Assembly (NCBI GenBank): GCA_900315835.1
Contig: ONAR01000007.1
Coordinates: 1 to 64,000 of the forward strand
Direction of reading: 5' to 3'
DNA from: an uncultured Prevotella sp.
GTDB taxonomy: Bacteria > Bacteroidota > Bacteroidia > Bacteroidales > Bacteroidaceae
DNA length: 64,000 nucleotides
Under the pieces are notes generated by a model. The model had not been told where the DNA came from, ran no database searches, and was given only the letters and a program-made list of their open reading frames with translations. Both the position numbers and the translations under genes were made by a program. Below are positions 25,533 through 33,417 of this stretch, piece after piece. Each line of letters starts with the position of its first letter. Position 1 is the stretch's first letter.

Positions 25533-26744
25533 TCATAAGTTTAGCGCCTTGGCACGCAGCAAGGCTTCCAGGTAATAATAATCGGCATAGATGATGCTCG
25601 CGTCGATCTCGGAGCCTGCGGGATGATGGCCGGTGGAATGGAGCAGGAAGCTCACGTTGCGCTTGCCCGAACGGTAGCGCTTACCGGCGAGTTGCTCGAG
25701 CATCTTCACGGCGGCGTCGCGGTATTGCTGTTGCTTCTCACCCTTCACATAGCCCTGCAGCTCGAGCAGTGCATCGGCTACGACGCAGGCAGCCGACGCG
25801 TCCTTGATGTTGCGGTCGGGCGCATCCATATCCCAGACGGGAATCATGTCGTCGCTGGTCTCGGCGAGGCGCTTCAGATAGATGTCGGTCACCTTCTGCG
25901 CGAAGTCAAGAAACACCTGCTTGTGGGTATAGCGGTAGACCATGGTGTAGCCGTAGATGGCCCACGACTGTCCGCGCGACCACATGGAATAGTCGGCATA
26001 GCCCTGATGAGTGACGCCCTTGATGAAGTCGCCCGTCAGCGTATCGTAGACAGCGACGTGGTAGCAGGAGCCGTCGGGGCGGAAATGGTGGCGCATGGTG
26101 GTCATGGCGTGGGTGACGGCGAGGTCGTAGAGCAGCGGGTTGCCGCCATGCTTCGCGGCCCAGAACATCAGGTCGAGGTTCATCATGTTGTCCATGATGG
26201 TGTTGTGGGGCCAGTGCTGCCGCTCCACCTCGCGCGGCCAGCTGAGCAGGGTGCCGACGATGGGATTGAACAATGTGGCCAGCGAGTCGGCCGAGGCCAG
26301 CAGCACGCGGCGGTAGTCATCGCTGTGGGTTACCTCGTAGCCCTTGCCGTAGGAGCACATCATCAGAAAGCCGATGTCGTGGTCGAAGATGGGGCGGTAG
26401 GCAATGCCGCGCAGGCTCTCGGTGTAGCCGCGGGCAGGGCGTAGCAGCGTGGTGTCGCCACTGGCCATATAGTCCATCCACAACACGCCCGGCCAAAAGC
26501 CCGAGCACCACTCCTCGGCGGTAGCCTTGCGCTCGTTCCACCCGGCGTGGCGGTCGGTGGCAAGGATGTTGCGCGGCTCCATCGTGAAGTCGTAGCCGCC
26601 GCCTGCACGCAGCTCGGTCAAGGCGCGCTGCACCTGTCGGTGACAGTAGTTGAGGTCGTCATCAACCCGAAGGCCCGACCCGGCCAACGCCGTCGTGCAG
26701 ACCAATCCAAGCAGCAGGCAAGCGTAAAGTCGCAATGTTTTCAT
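25533..26744 (-). CDS. GH88 unsaturated uronyl hydrolase, exported
   Basis: A 403-residue enzyme of family GH88 that removes the 4,5-unsaturated uronic acid left by polysaccharide lyases. A signal peptide precedes an alpha/alpha barrel. Candidate catalytic acids are Asp123 (FDHDIGF) and Asp185 (TIMDNMMNLDL); their spacing matches the Asp pair of characterised unsaturated glucuronyl hydrolases. GHHPAGSEIDASIIYADYYY closes the barrel. It heads the lyase and GH97 genes. I see no clear -7 box in front of it. Confidence 0.92.
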   Translation of the reverse strand: MKTLRLYACLLLGLVCTTALAGSGLRVDDDLNYCHRQVQRALTELRAGGGYDFTMEPRNILATDRHAGWNERKATAEEWCSGFWPGVLWMDYMASGDTTLLRPARGYTESLRGIAYRPIFDHDIGFLMMCSYGKGYEVTHSDDYRRVLLASADSLATLFNPIVGTLLSWPREVERQHWPHNTIMDNMMNLDLMFWAAKHGGNPLLYDLAVTHAMTTMRHHFRPDGSCYHVAVYDTLTGDFIKGVTHQGYADYSMWSRGQSWAIYGYTMVYRYTHKQVFLDFAQKVTDIYLKRLAETSDDMIPVWDMDAPDRNIKDASAACVVADALLELQGYVKGEKQQQYRDAAVKMLEQLAGKRYRSGKRNVSFLLHSTGHHPAGSEIDASIIYADYYYLEALLRAKALNL

Positions 26745-26829
26745 CGTTAGTTGGTTTTTATTAGATATACGAACGGCAGCGCCTTAATACTTAAATTATC
26801 GTCATCTTTTCTTTATCCATCTAAAATGA

Positions 26830-26853
26830 AATGGACTAAAACGGAAGTCCATT
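26830..26853. promoter_or_regulatory. Dyad upstream of the gltD-like promoter
   Basis: AATGGACT (26830-26837) and AGTCCATT (26846-26853) form a perfect 8-bp dyad with an 8-bp spacer, ending 12 bp before the -33 box. It could be an operator; no regulator is known. Confidence 0.35.
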
Positions 26854-26865
26854 GGACGGTAAAGA

Positions 26866-26897
26866 TTTGGTAAAACTAAAATAAAGCGGTAACTTTG
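26866..26897 (+). promoter_or_regulatory. Promoter of the gltD-like gene
   Basis: TTTG (26866-26869), 20 bp, TAACTTTG (26890-26897), 62 bp before the ATG. Confidence 0.7.
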
Positions 26898-26959
26898 CAA
26901 CCTCAACATTGCAATATGACCCCAATTAAAGCATAATTACTACTTATATACATTGTTAT

Positions 26960-28285
26960 ATGGTTATAGAAACAGAGAAGGGCTTCACTCCGTTGGAAGC
27001 CATCACCGAGGCCAAGCGCTGCCTCAACTGCCGTGTACCGCTCTGCCGCAAGGGATGCCCCATCAACAACGACATCCCCGGCTTTATCCATCAGCTCTCG
27101 ATGGGCAACATGGGTGAGGCCATGAAGGTGATCAACCAGACGAGCAACCTGCCCGCCATCTGCGGCCGCGTCTGCCCCCACGAGCGCCAATGCCAGGGCC
27201 ATTGCATCAGGAATAAGAAAGGCGAGCCCATACAGATTGGTAAGCTCGAGAGCTTCGTCGCCGACTTCGACGCGCAGATGTCGCTCACCAAGGAGGACAT
27301 CCCGCAGAAGACACGCGGCAAGGTGGCCGTCATCGGATCGGGTCCTGCCGGACTGACCGTTGCCGCCGACCTCTCGCGCAAGGGCTTCTCGGTGACCATC
27401 TTCGAGGGTCAGGAGGAGTTGGGCGGTGTGCTGATGTACGGTATCCCCGAATACCGTCTGCCCAAGGCCGTGGTGCGTACGGAGATAAAGAAGATTGAGG
27501 CCTTAGGCGTGCGCTTCGTGCGCAACTGCCTCGTCGGCACCAATGGCGTCACCGTCGACAGTCTGTTCGCCGAAGGCTACGACGCCATATTCATGGGCAC
27601 GGGAACGGCACTGCCGAAGGGTATGGACGATACGCCGGGCGCCAACCTTCGCGGTGTAGTGCAGTCGATTTACTTCCTCCACAACGTCAACGCCTTCAAC
27701 GAGGGCGCGCTCAACGAGGAGGACATCCCCCTGAAGCGCGGTGAGAAGGTGGCCGTCATCGGAGGCGGCAACGTGGCCATGGACGCCGCACGCACGGCCA
27801 TACGCCTCGGGGCCGACGTCACGGTGCTCTACCGTAAGACGCAGGCCGAGATGCCCGCCATTGAGGCCGAATACAACTTAGCCGTGAAGGAGGGCGTGAA
27901 GTTCGCGTGGAAGACCACCGTGAGCGAGTTCATCGGTAACGACCTCAACCGCCTGCAGGCCTTGCGCATGCAGACGCCCGACGGTGAGCGCGTGGAGCCG
28001 TTCGAACGCGTGTTCCTCGCCATCGGATCGCGTCCGGCCAGCCGCATCGTCTCGACGACGACCGGCATCGACGTGGATGAGAAAGGCTACGTCATCACCA
28101 ACGACTACCCGATGGGCATGACCACCCGTCGTGGTGTCTTCGCCGGCGGCGACGTGGTGCACCGTCCGCAGACCGTGGTGCTGGCCATGAAGGCCGCGCA
28201 GGAGGTGTCGCAGGGCATCGAACAATATGTCGACGCCATCAAACTGCTGCAACACGTGGATAAGGTGGAGGCGGAGAGGGAATAA
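26960..28285 (+). CDS. gltD: Glutamate synthase small-subunit-like NAD(P)H oxidoreductase
   Basis: A 441-residue flavoprotein of the GltD family. N-terminal cysteines at 21, 24, 29 and 33 and at 68, 72, 78 and 82 would hold two [4Fe-4S] clusters. FAD binds at GSGPAGL (126-132) and NAD(P)H at VAVIGGGNVAMDAAR. The family passes electrons from NADPH to partner subunits (GltB, NfnA and others). No large glutamate synthase subunit is adjacent, so the partner and exact reaction are uncertain. It could be a homotetrameric glutamate synthase or an NfnB-type protein. Confidence 0.85.
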   Translation: MVIETEKGFTPLEAITEAKRCLNCRVPLCRKGCPINNDIPGFIHQLSMGNMGEAMKVINQTSNLPAICGRVCPHERQCQGHCIRNKKGEPIQIGKLESFVADFDAQMSLTKEDIPQKTRGKVAVIGSGPAGLTVAADLSRKGFSVTIFEGQEELGGVLMYGIPEYRLPKAVVRTEIKKIEALGVRFVRNCLVGTNGVTVDSLFAEGYDAIFMGTGTALPKGMDDTPGANLRGVVQSIYFLHNVNAFNEGALNEEDIPLKRGEKVAVIGGGNVAMDAARTAIRLGADVTVLYRKTQAEMPAIEAEYNLAVKEGVKFAWKTTVSEFIGNDLNRLQALRMQTPDGERVEPFERVFLAIGSRPASRIVSTTTGIDVDEKGYVITNDYPMGMTTRRGVFAGGDVVHRPQTVVLAMKAAQEVSQGIEQYVDAIKLLQHVDKVEAERE

Positions 28286-28291
28286 TTTTCC

Positions 28292-29203
28292 TTATTCGTA
28301 ACTCAGATAATGACTGAGGCGCTCGAGGTCGGTATCGGTGAAATCGGGCAAAAGGCGCAGTTCGCGGATATTCTTCAGCGGACCGCGCTGCCGCCGGTAC
28401 TCGATGATATCGCGCGCCTGATAGAAATTGATGTAAGGGTGGCGCTTGAGCTCATTGAGCGATAACTGATTGATGCGCAACTTCCGCACAGGCGCCGAGA
28501 CGGTGAGATAAGGCAGGGCCTCGGCGGGGAAGTCATTAATCTCAAGCAACTGCCGCTTGTCGTAGAAGCCGCCGAGGCGGTCGCGGTAGCGCACAATCTG
28601 ACCGGCGAAATACGAGCCGATGCCCGGCACGCGCTTCAGCATGGTGGTGTCTGACGCATTCACCTCTATCTGCTCACCGGCCCGCAGCTTCGGCGTGAAA
28701 TGGCGTGAACTGTCGCGAGGCGGGCGCTCGGCAGGGGTGTAAAGCGCCTCGGCCGGTTGGTAGTCGTCGCTGATGCGGATATAAGGCGCCAGCTCACGGT
28801 ATTGCTTTTGGGTAAGGCCGTAGACGCGCGCAAAGTCGTTGGGCCGACGGTAGACGCCTCCTTTGGCGCGGTAGCGGTAGATGCTGCGCACCGACCACGG
28901 ACTGAGGCCAAGGCGAAGGAGGTCGGTGGAATCGGCCGTATTGGGGTCGAAATAGAAGCGCTCCACCTGTCGGCCGTCGTCGGTGGCATAGGCTATCGGG
29001 GCGTTGCGGCGCTCACGCAATACGGCGGCCCTGTCTTCCGACCGGCGCATCAGCGTGCTGTCGGAGGCATCGGCAATAGCCGTCTCATCACTTTCCCTGC
29101 CTATCCACAGCGACACCACGAGGGCAAGGATGCCCAAGACGAGGAAGATGATGACGACCATGCGGTCGGATCGTCTGACATAGAAGAACTCTTTGAAGCG
29201 CAA
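28292..29203 (-). CDS. Membrane-anchored helix-hairpin-helix protein
   Basis: A 303-residue protein with one N-terminal membrane helix (MVVIIFLVLGILALVVSLWI) and several ComEA-type helix-hairpin-helix repeats: DLLRLGLSPWSVRSIYRYRA, LKRVPGIGSYFAGQIVRYRD and a C-terminal pair. The repeats suggest DNA binding outside the cytoplasmic membrane, as in ComEA, but uptake genes are not nearby. It converges on the gltD-like gene, 6 bp apart. Confidence 0.82.
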   Translation of the reverse strand: MRFKEFFYVRRSDRMVVIIFLVLGILALVVSLWIGRESDETAIADASDSTLMRRSEDRAAVLRERRNAPIAYATDDGRQVERFYFDPNTADSTDLLRLGLSPWSVRSIYRYRAKGGVYRRPNDFARVYGLTQKQYRELAPYIRISDDYQPAEALYTPAERPPRDSSRHFTPKLRAGEQIEVNASDTTMLKRVPGIGSYFAGQIVRYRDRLGGFYDKRQLLEINDFPAEALPYLTVSAPVRKLRINQLSLNELKRHPYINFYQARDIIEYRRQRGPLKNIRELRLLPDFTDTDLERLSHYLSYE

Positions 29204-29210
29204 GGTAGCT

Positions 29211-29260
29211 GATGAGTTTGTTAGTTTATGAGTTTTTGAGTTATGAGCTGCTGAGCTGCC
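29211..29260. repeat. GAGTTTGTTAGTTTATGAG repeat
   Basis: GATGAGTTTGTTAGTTTATG with GAGTTTTTGAGTTATGAGC, the complement of the repeat before radC at 12538-12612. It lies between the helix-hairpin-helix gene and the transporter pair. Confidence 0.55.
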
Positions 29261-29302
29261 ACATGTAGGAAGCCGTTGCCACGACCGTCACGAGAATGGG
29301 CG

Positions 29303-30643
29303 TCAGACGATATTGAGCTGATGGAGGAACACCACGAGGATGCTGACGGGAGCGATGAAACGGACCAAAAACAACCATATCTTATAGAATACAGTCCCCA
29401 ATGTGCCCCAGTTGGTCAGCTGGTCGCGCACCATCTGGCGTGGCGCCACCCATCCGACGAGGATGCAGGTGAGGAATGACCCGATGGGAAGCAGTACATT
29501 CGAGGTGAGGAAGTCGCAGAAGTCGAGGATGCTCTTGCCAGCTATGGTGAGGTCGACGGCACCGCACGACAGCGAGCAGAAGATGCCGACGATGATGGCG
29601 GCCACGGTCTCGATGATGGCACCCTTGGAGCGCGAGATGTGCAATTCCTCAAACCACATCGATGTTCCAATCTCGTGCATTGAGATGGTGGAAGTGAGGG
29701 CGGCAAGCGCCAAAAGGGCGTAGAACAGCACGCTGACGATGTAACCGGGTACGGGCGAGAACGCCTGCTGGAACACCGTGGGCAAGGTGATGAAGATAAG
29801 CGACGGACCGCTGTCGGGGTTGATGCCCACGGCGAAGGCAGCGGGGAAGATCATCAGTCCGGCTAAGATGGCGACGAGCGTGTCGATGCCCGCAATCTGG
29901 CCGGCCGACTTCAGCAGGTTGGTCTGGCGCGAGAAATAGGAGGCGTAGGTGCAGAGGCAAGCTGTGCCCAGCGAGAGGGAGAAGAACGCCTGACCGAGCG
30001 CGTCGAGGAAAACGTCGCGTGTGACAAGCGAGAAGTTGGGCTTGAACAGGTACTCTATGCCTTTACCGGCATTGGGCAGCGTGCATGAGGCCACCACGAT
30101 AACGAGCAACAGGATGAACAGCACCGGCATGAGGATGTTGCTCACGCGCTCGATGCCGCGTCTGACACCACGCACCACCACGAAATGGGTGATGAGGATG
30201 AAGACGACCGTCCACAGCAACGGTTCGATGGGGTCAGAGGAGAACGTGCGGAAATACGCGGTCGCATAGGCAACATCGCCGTGGATATGCCCCATGAGCG
30301 ATACGGCGAGGTACTGCAGGCACCAGCCCGCGACGACGGAGTAGAAGCCCAGGATGATGAGCGACGTGAACACACCGAGGTAGCCGACTAAGCCCCACGC
30401 CTTTCCGCCGGCCCGCGTATAGGCCCGTGCGGCATTGGAAGCACCGTTACGGCCCACCACAAACTCGGCCACCATACCGGGGATGCCCAGCATGAGGATG
30501 GCCACGAGATAGATGATGATAAACGCCGCACCACCGTCCTTGCCGGTCATGTAGGGGAAACGCCACACATTGCCCAAGCCAACCGCCGAACCGGCCGTCG
30601 CGAGGATGACGCCTATCTTAGTTCTAAAACTGCCACGTTCCAT
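29303..30643 (-). CDS. Neurotransmitter:sodium symporter family transporter 1
   Basis: A 446-residue LeuT-fold transporter with about 11-12 helices. The first helix has the unwound motif ATAGSAVGLGNVWRFPYMTG, which binds substrate and sodium. Helix 6 carries AFFSLSLGTACLCTYASY, and helix 8 follows GLMIFPAAFAVG. Bacterial relatives take up amino acids with Na+; the substrate is not predictable. It lies 46 bp after a second family member, probably as a tandem duplicate in one operon. Confidence 0.92.
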   Translation of the reverse strand: MERGSFRTKIGVILATAGSAVGLGNVWRFPYMTGKDGGAAFIIIYLVAILMLGIPGMVAEFVVGRNGASNAARAYTRAGGKAWGLVGYLGVFTSLIILGFYSVVAGWCLQYLAVSLMGHIHGDVAYATAYFRTFSSDPIEPLLWTVVFILITHFVVVRGVRRGIERVSNILMPVLFILLLVIVVASCTLPNAGKGIEYLFKPNFSLVTRDVFLDALGQAFFSLSLGTACLCTYASYFSRQTNLLKSAGQIAGIDTLVAILAGLMIFPAAFAVGINPDSGPSLIFITLPTVFQQAFSPVPGYIVSVLFYALLALAALTSTISMHEIGTSMWFEELHISRSKGAIIETVAAIIVGIFCSLSCGAVDLTIAGKSILDFCDFLTSNVLLPIGSFLTCILVGWVAPRQMVRDQLTNWGTLGTVFYKIWLFLVRFIAPVSILVVFLHQLNIV

Positions 30644-30689
30644 ATTGCTTTGTTCAAATGATTATTTTGCCCTTGGTGTCTACCGATGG

Positions 30690-32048
30690 TCAGAGTATGC
30701 CAAACTGATGCAGGAAGATGCAGAGTATGGCTATCGGCGCCACGAAGCGCACCAGGAACAGATAGGGCTTAAAGAAACGACGACTCACCGTGCCCCAGTT
30801 GGTGAACTCATCCTTGACGAGCTGCTTCGGTACGAACCAGCCGAGGAAGATGCACGTCAGGAAGCCGCCGATGGGCAGGAAGACCTGACCGGTGACGAAG
30901 TCGAAGATGTCGAAGAGTGACTTTCCGCCAATCGAGAGACCCGACAGCGCACCCAGCGACAGCGAGCAGAAGCAGCCGATGACGGTCGTCGACACCGTGA
31001 CGATGGTGGCGCCGCGCTTGCGTGAGATGTGGAGCTCCTCGTAGAAGAAGGCCGTGCTGACCTCATGGAGCGACATGAGTGACGTGAGCGCTGCCAGCGT
31101 GAGCAGGAGGTAGAACATCAATGAGATAATCCACCCGATGAAAGGCATGCCGCCGAACACCTCGTTGAAGACGTTGGGCAGGGTGATGAAGATGAGCGAC
31201 GGACCGCTGTCGGGATTGATGCCCACCGAGAACGCGGCGGGGAAGATCATCAATCCGGCCAGAATGGCGACCATTGTGTCGATGATAGAAATCTGGGCGG
31301 CGGTGTTGAGCAAGTTGGTCTGCCGCGTATAGTACGACGCATAGGTGCAGATGCAGCCCATGGCAATGCTCAGGGAATAGAACGACTGGCCTAAGGCGCC
31401 GAGGAAAACGCCCTGGTTAACCTTGCTGAAGTCAGGCTTGAACAGGAACGCAATGCCTTTCGACGCATTGGGCAACAGGCACGACGCCACCACGATGATG
31501 AGCAGTAATATAAATAAGGTGGGCATCATCATCTTGGAAGCCTTCTCGATGCCGCCTCTGACACCATGGATGATGACCAAGTGGGTGGCCAACATGATGG
31601 CAAACAACCAGAACAACGGTTGAACGGGATTGGTAGAGAACTGCGCGAAATACTCCTTGACGAACTCAGGACTGCCGTGCAACTGCCCCATGATGGAGGC
31701 GTAGACGTACTGCAGGCACCAGCCGGCCACCACGCCATAGTAGCCCATGATGAGGAAGCCCGTGATGACGCCGAGCAGACCGACGAAGCGCCACGCCGAG
31801 CCGCCAGCCACGCGCGAATAGGCGCGGTAGGTGTTGGCCGCACCATGACGGCCGATGATAAACTCGGAAATCATGCAGGGGATACCCAACAGCAACACAC
31901 ATCCGATATAGACAAAGATGAAGGCAGCACCACCGTTCTGCCCCGTCATGTAGGGGAAACGCCATACATTGCCCAGTCCCACGGCACCGCCGGCCGTGGC
32001 CAATATCATACCTATCTTGCTGCCGAAGCTTGCTCTCTCTTCTGTCAT
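30690..32048 (-). CDS. Neurotransmitter:sodium symporter family transporter 2
   Basis: A 452-residue paralogue of the downstream gene with the same helix 1 motif (ATAGGAVGLGNVWRFPYMTG) and helix 6 (SFYSLSIAMGCICTYASYY). The two differ throughout, so the duplication is not recent. It is the first gene of the pair, with TAATTTTG (32098-32105, minus strand) about 50 bp upstream. Confidence 0.92.
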   Translation of the reverse strand: MTEERASFGSKIGMILATAGGAVGLGNVWRFPYMTGQNGGAAFIFVYIGCVLLLGIPCMISEFIIGRHGAANTYRAYSRVAGGSAWRFVGLLGVITGFLIMGYYGVVAGWCLQYVYASIMGQLHGSPEFVKEYFAQFSTNPVQPLFWLFAIMLATHLVIIHGVRGGIEKASKMMMPTLFILLLIIVVASCLLPNASKGIAFLFKPDFSKVNQGVFLGALGQSFYSLSIAMGCICTYASYYTRQTNLLNTAAQISIIDTMVAILAGLMIFPAAFSVGINPDSGPSLIFITLPNVFNEVFGGMPFIGWIISLMFYLLLTLAALTSLMSLHEVSTAFFYEELHISRKRGATIVTVSTTVIGCFCSLSLGALSGLSIGGKSLFDIFDFVTGQVFLPIGGFLTCIFLGWFVPKQLVKDEFTNWGTVSRRFFKPYLFLVRFVAPIAILCIFLHQFGIL

Positions 32049-32097
32049 AAATACTCAATCAAATGCCTTGTCTTATGCTTTCTATACAATATTGTTG

Positions 32098-32105
32098 CAA
32101 AATTA
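32098..32105 (-). promoter_or_regulatory. -7 box of the transporter pair
   Basis: TAATTTTG on the minus strand, 49 bp before the first transporter. A TTTG lies 23 bp upstream (32129-32132), wider than usual. Confidence 0.5.
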
Positions 32106-32159
32106 TAAAATAATATTGATATTATCAGCAAATCGTAAGGATTTAATCGCAGAAATGTT

Positions 32160-32167
32160 TAATTTTG
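32160..32167 (+). promoter_or_regulatory. -7 box of the VanZ-like gene
   Basis: TAATTTTG, 22 bp before the ATG at 32190. Confidence 0.5.
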
Positions 32168-32189
32168 TAGCCAGCTAAGGAATTATCCT

Positions 32190-32597
32190 ATGAATTGTTC
32201 ATCTTTACGGCATCTTTTTGCCAACTACCCGTTCAGCTGGTGCTGCATCGTTTTCATCTGGGTGCTTTGCCTTATTCCCCTACCCGAGACACCGCTGAGT
32301 GAGGTCCGCTTCTTCGACAAGTGGACGCATCTGGTCTTCTACGGCGGCCTCTGCACCGTCATCTGGACGGAGTACGGGCGCCGTCATTCGGCAATCAACT
32401 GGAAGCGTGCGGTCATGGGCGCCATTGTGGCTCCGCTCATCATGGGCGCACTCATCGAAGTGGTGCAGGCCACCTGCACCTTCGGCATCAGAAGCGGCGA
32501 CGTCATCGATTGGGTCGCCGACGCTGTGGGCGTGGCCTTAGGTCAAGTTATCGGTATTCCTCTGGCACACTGGCTCGCCAGGCGGAATAAGGGTTAG
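32190..32597 (+). CDS. VanZ-like membrane protein
   Basis: A 135-residue protein with four hydrophobic segments and VanZ-family features: SEVRFFDKWTHLVFYGGLC, then ALIEVVQ and SGDVIDWVADAVGVALG. VanZ gives low-level teicoplanin resistance in enterococci; the role of these common Bacteroidota homologues is unknown. Its 3' end overlaps the convergent CYTH gene by 50 bp. Confidence 0.85.
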   Translation: MNCSSLRHLFANYPFSWCCIVFIWVLCLIPLPETPLSEVRFFDKWTHLVFYGGLCTVIWTEYGRRHSAINWKRAVMGAIVAPLIMGALIEVVQATCTFGIRSGDVIDWVADAVGVALGQVIGIPLAHWLARRNKG

Positions 32598-33048
32598 TAA
32601 GGAGGTTGGAATTATAGAAATGGCGGTCACCGGTCACCTCGGGACCGATGAAATCGGGCTTTTCGTAGGCTTCAGCCTCACCGCCGAGCTCCACTTCGGC
32701 CATCACGAGACCGTCGTTATCGCCATGGAACTCATCCACCTCAAACGTATGGTTACCGCAGGGCACAAGGTAGCGGTGCTTGTCGATGACGCCACCTTTG
32801 CAAAGCTTCAGCAAATGGGAAGCTTCATCCAGCGTAATCTCTTTCTCAAACTCATAGCGCGACAGTCCATGGTCGGTGCTGTGGCTCTTTATGGTCAGGT
32901 AGGCCTTATCGTCGCGTACGCGCACCCTGACGGTAGCCCCGTCAGCAGGAATATAGCCCTGCTGGATATGGCTGAACGACGTGGCGGCCTGCTTGTAGGC
33001 ACCGCCATGCTTGACCAGGAACTTGCGTTCTATCTCTAATCCGCTCAT
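32548..33048 (-). CDS. CYTH domain protein
   Basis: A 166-residue single CYTH domain. EIERKFLVK near the N-terminus and alternating charged strands (TVRVRVRDDKAYLTIK, YEFEKEI, EVDEFHGDNDGLVMAEVEL) form the triphosphate tunnel. Bacterial relatives are mostly tripolyphosphatases or triphosphate hydrolases, rarely adenylate cyclases. The substrate cannot be given. Its last 17 codons overlap the end of the VanZ gene. Confidence 0.9.
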   Translation of the reverse strand: MSGLEIERKFLVKHGGAYKQAATSFSHIQQGYIPADGATVRVRVRDDKAYLTIKSHSTDHGLSRYEFEKEITLDEASHLLKLCKGGVIDKHRYLVPCGNHTFEVDEFHGDNDGLVMAEVELGGEAEAYEKPDFIGPEVTGDRHFYNSNLLTNPYSAWRASVPEEYR

Positions 33049-33081
33049 GAATCAATCGGTTATATGGCTCATCGTTCTCAT

Positions 33082-33142
33082 CCACGACGCCGGCGAGGCA
33101 GTGGCCTGAAAAGGTGAAGCCTGCGCCACACCGGCGTCGTGG
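33082..33142. terminator. Long GC-rich hairpin between CYTH and the small membrane gene
   Basis: CCACGACGCCGG (33082-33093) and CCGGCGTCGTGG (33131-33142) pair perfectly over 12 bp around a 37-nt loop. It lies after the prfB/small-gene unit and before CYTH on the same strand. It could be a terminator, though no T-run is present. Confidence 0.4.
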
Positions 33143-33186
33143 TGGAATAAGATGATGTCAATACATCGGTCAATCAACCCGATGCA

Positions 33187-33378
33187 TCAGACGATAAACA
33201 TTGACCAAATCATATAGATGACAGCCAAGACAACGAGTACGGCGAATATCCATTTGACGACCTTGTCGCCCTGACTCTTCTGTTTCTCTTCACGCTCGGT
33301 GCGATGTTTCTGTGTAGCTACGTTGTTCACTTCTTTAGCGGCAACGTGCTTAGCCTGGTCTTTCTTGTTGTTTCCCAT
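33187..33378 (-). CDS. Small single-span membrane protein of unknown function
   Basis: A 63-residue protein with a highly charged N-terminal half (many Lys, Glu and Gln, to residue 42) and one C-terminal helix, WIFAVLVVLAVIYMIW. It lies 39 bp after prfB on the same strand, so it is probably in that transcript. I recognise no family. The tail-anchored layout suggests a cytosolic charged domain fixed to the membrane. Confidence 0.65.
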   Translation of the reverse strand: MGNNKKDQAKHVAAKEVNNVATQKHRTEREEKQKSQGDKVVKWIFAVLVVLAVIYMIWSMFIV

Positions 33379-33417
33379 TATAAGTTATTCTGTTTTAAGT
33401 TATTTAATAATCTCTGT

